Shown here in pieces: positions 15,702-15,893 of a stretch of DNA of 15,893 bases. The stretch is from the NCBI GenBank assembly GCA_029258495.1, contig JARHYV010000249.1, forward strand, positions 1-15,893. Reading direction: 5' to 3'. The notes below the pieces were generated by a model, which saw nothing but the letters and a program-made list of their open reading frames with translations, searched no databases and was not told the origin of the DNA. This stretch comes from Faecousia sp. Lineage in GTDB: Bacteria; Bacillota; Clostridia; Oscillospirales; Oscillospiraceae. A program made the translations under genes and the position numbers. Positions within the stretch are counted from its first letter, which is position 1. Every line of letters starts with the position of its first letter.

Positions 15702-15729
15702 ATCTCGGGAAATAACGATCCAATGTCAA
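15701..15729 (-). promoter_or_regulatory. Candidate promoter of the GH3 gene
   Basis: On the minus strand a perfect TTGACA occupies 15729-15724. Seventeen bases on lies only GAGATA (15706-15701), a poor -10; GATATG at 19-base spacing is a little better. A perfect -35 with a weak -10 suggests dependence on a regulator. Operator-like repeats surround and follow it. Predicted transcription would start roughly 70-80 bases before the GH3 ATG. Confidence 0.35.
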
Positions 15730-15741
15730 AAAATCGTTATT
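15711..15741. promoter_or_regulatory. Inverted-repeat operator candidate centred on the GH3 -35 box
   Basis: AATAACGAT (15711-15719) and ATCGTTATT (15733-15741) are perfect 9-bp inverted repeats with a 13-base spacer, the arm centres 22 bases apart. The minus-strand TTGACA (15729-15724) lies in the middle of the spacer, so a dimeric protein bound to the arms would cover that promoter. The right arm ends eight bases before the -35 of the plus-strand promoter at 15749, so it could influence both directions. Confidence 0.55.
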
Positions 15742-15748
15742 CCACCCT

Positions 15749-15778
15749 TTGCAAATGCGGTATGAAATTTAGTATAAT
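15749..15778 (+). promoter_or_regulatory. Promoter of the gene starting at 15848
   Basis: A perfect TATAAT (15773-15778) follows TTGCAA (15749-15754, four of six consensus bases) at 18-base spacing. Transcription would begin near 15785, giving a leader of about 63 bases. The promoter runs away from the GH3 gene and next to the inverted repeat at 15711-15741. Confidence 0.65.
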
Positions 15779-15847
15779 GAAAAGCAAATAACACCCGATT
15801 GATTTGTGCGGAATACACGAAAAATAGGGCGAAGGGGATGATCTGCA

Positions 15848-15893
15848 ATGAAATCAAGAAAACAAAAGTCCGGCACCTTCAACCTGCCCCACA
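15848..15893 (+). CDS. Start of an unidentified gene (3' partial)
   Basis: An ATG at 15848 opens a frame that reaches the window end, giving MKSRKQKSGTFNLPH. AAGGGG lies about ten bases upstream and a TATAAT promoter with a short leader precedes it, so this is very likely a real start. The 15 residues are strongly basic, as in cytoplasmic leaders of membrane proteins or some DNA-binding proteins, but are too few to name a family. A sugar transporter subunit or regulator would fit the surroundings; this is only a guess. Confidence 0.55.
   Translation, partial: MKSRKQKSGTFNLPH

Overview
The window looks like part of a chromosome from a Gram-positive, fermentative bacterium, most likely a gut-type clostridium of the Bacillota (Ruminococcus/Oscillospiraceae-like). 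This rests on strong AGGAGG-type ribosome binding sites, tightly packed co-directional genes, a heterodimeric ABC exporter behind what looks like the end of a GHKL sensor kinase, and glycoside hydrolases of gut glycan degraders. The taxonomic guess is inference. No RNA genes, insertion sequences or CRISPR arrays were seen, and no gene-free stretch exceeds 300 bases.

Layout. (1) Positions 1-82 are the tail of an upstream gene, closed by a clear intrinsic terminator (114-146). (2) Positions 175-3862 hold two overlapping half-transporter genes that together make a heterodimeric ABC exporter. (3) Positions 3891-4525 are a self-contained unit: a near-consensus promoter, one small membrane-anchored protein of unknown function, and a terminator. 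(4) Positions 4677-13213 form one compact eight-gene operon bounded by terminators: a GH89-like glycosidase, a SelA/DgaE-like PLP enzyme, two tandem RidA proteins, an amidohydrolase/deacetylase, an RraA-family protein, a short-chain dehydrogenase and a Pgl-type lactonase. (5) Positions 13264-15621, on the minus strand, encode a GH3 beta-glucosidase-type enzyme that converges on the operon and shares its hairpin terminator. (6) Positions 15622-15847 are a divergent regulatory region with a promoter on each strand, a palindrome, an 11-bp direct repeat and a 9-bp inverted repeat; a new plus-strand gene begins at 15848.

How the operon may work (inference from family chemistry). The genes order into a phosphate-free, oxidative route for an N-acetylated amino sugar. 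The GH89-like enzyme frees the sugar (alpha-GlcNAc in characterised GH89). The SDR oxidises C1 to the lactone, the lactonase opens it to the N-acetylaminoaldonate, and the amidohydrolase removes acetate. The SelA/DgaE-like enzyme eliminates ammonia to give a 2-keto-3-deoxy sugar acid, and the RidA pair hydrolyses the enamine/imine released by that PLP chemistry. The RraA-family protein would then perform a pyruvate-type retro-aldol cleavage. No kinase lies in the operon. Three of the enzymes (amidohydrolase, RraA, SDR) depart from family motifs, so either the substrate differs from the textbook ones or the scheme is wrong in places. The substrate is not proven by sequence.
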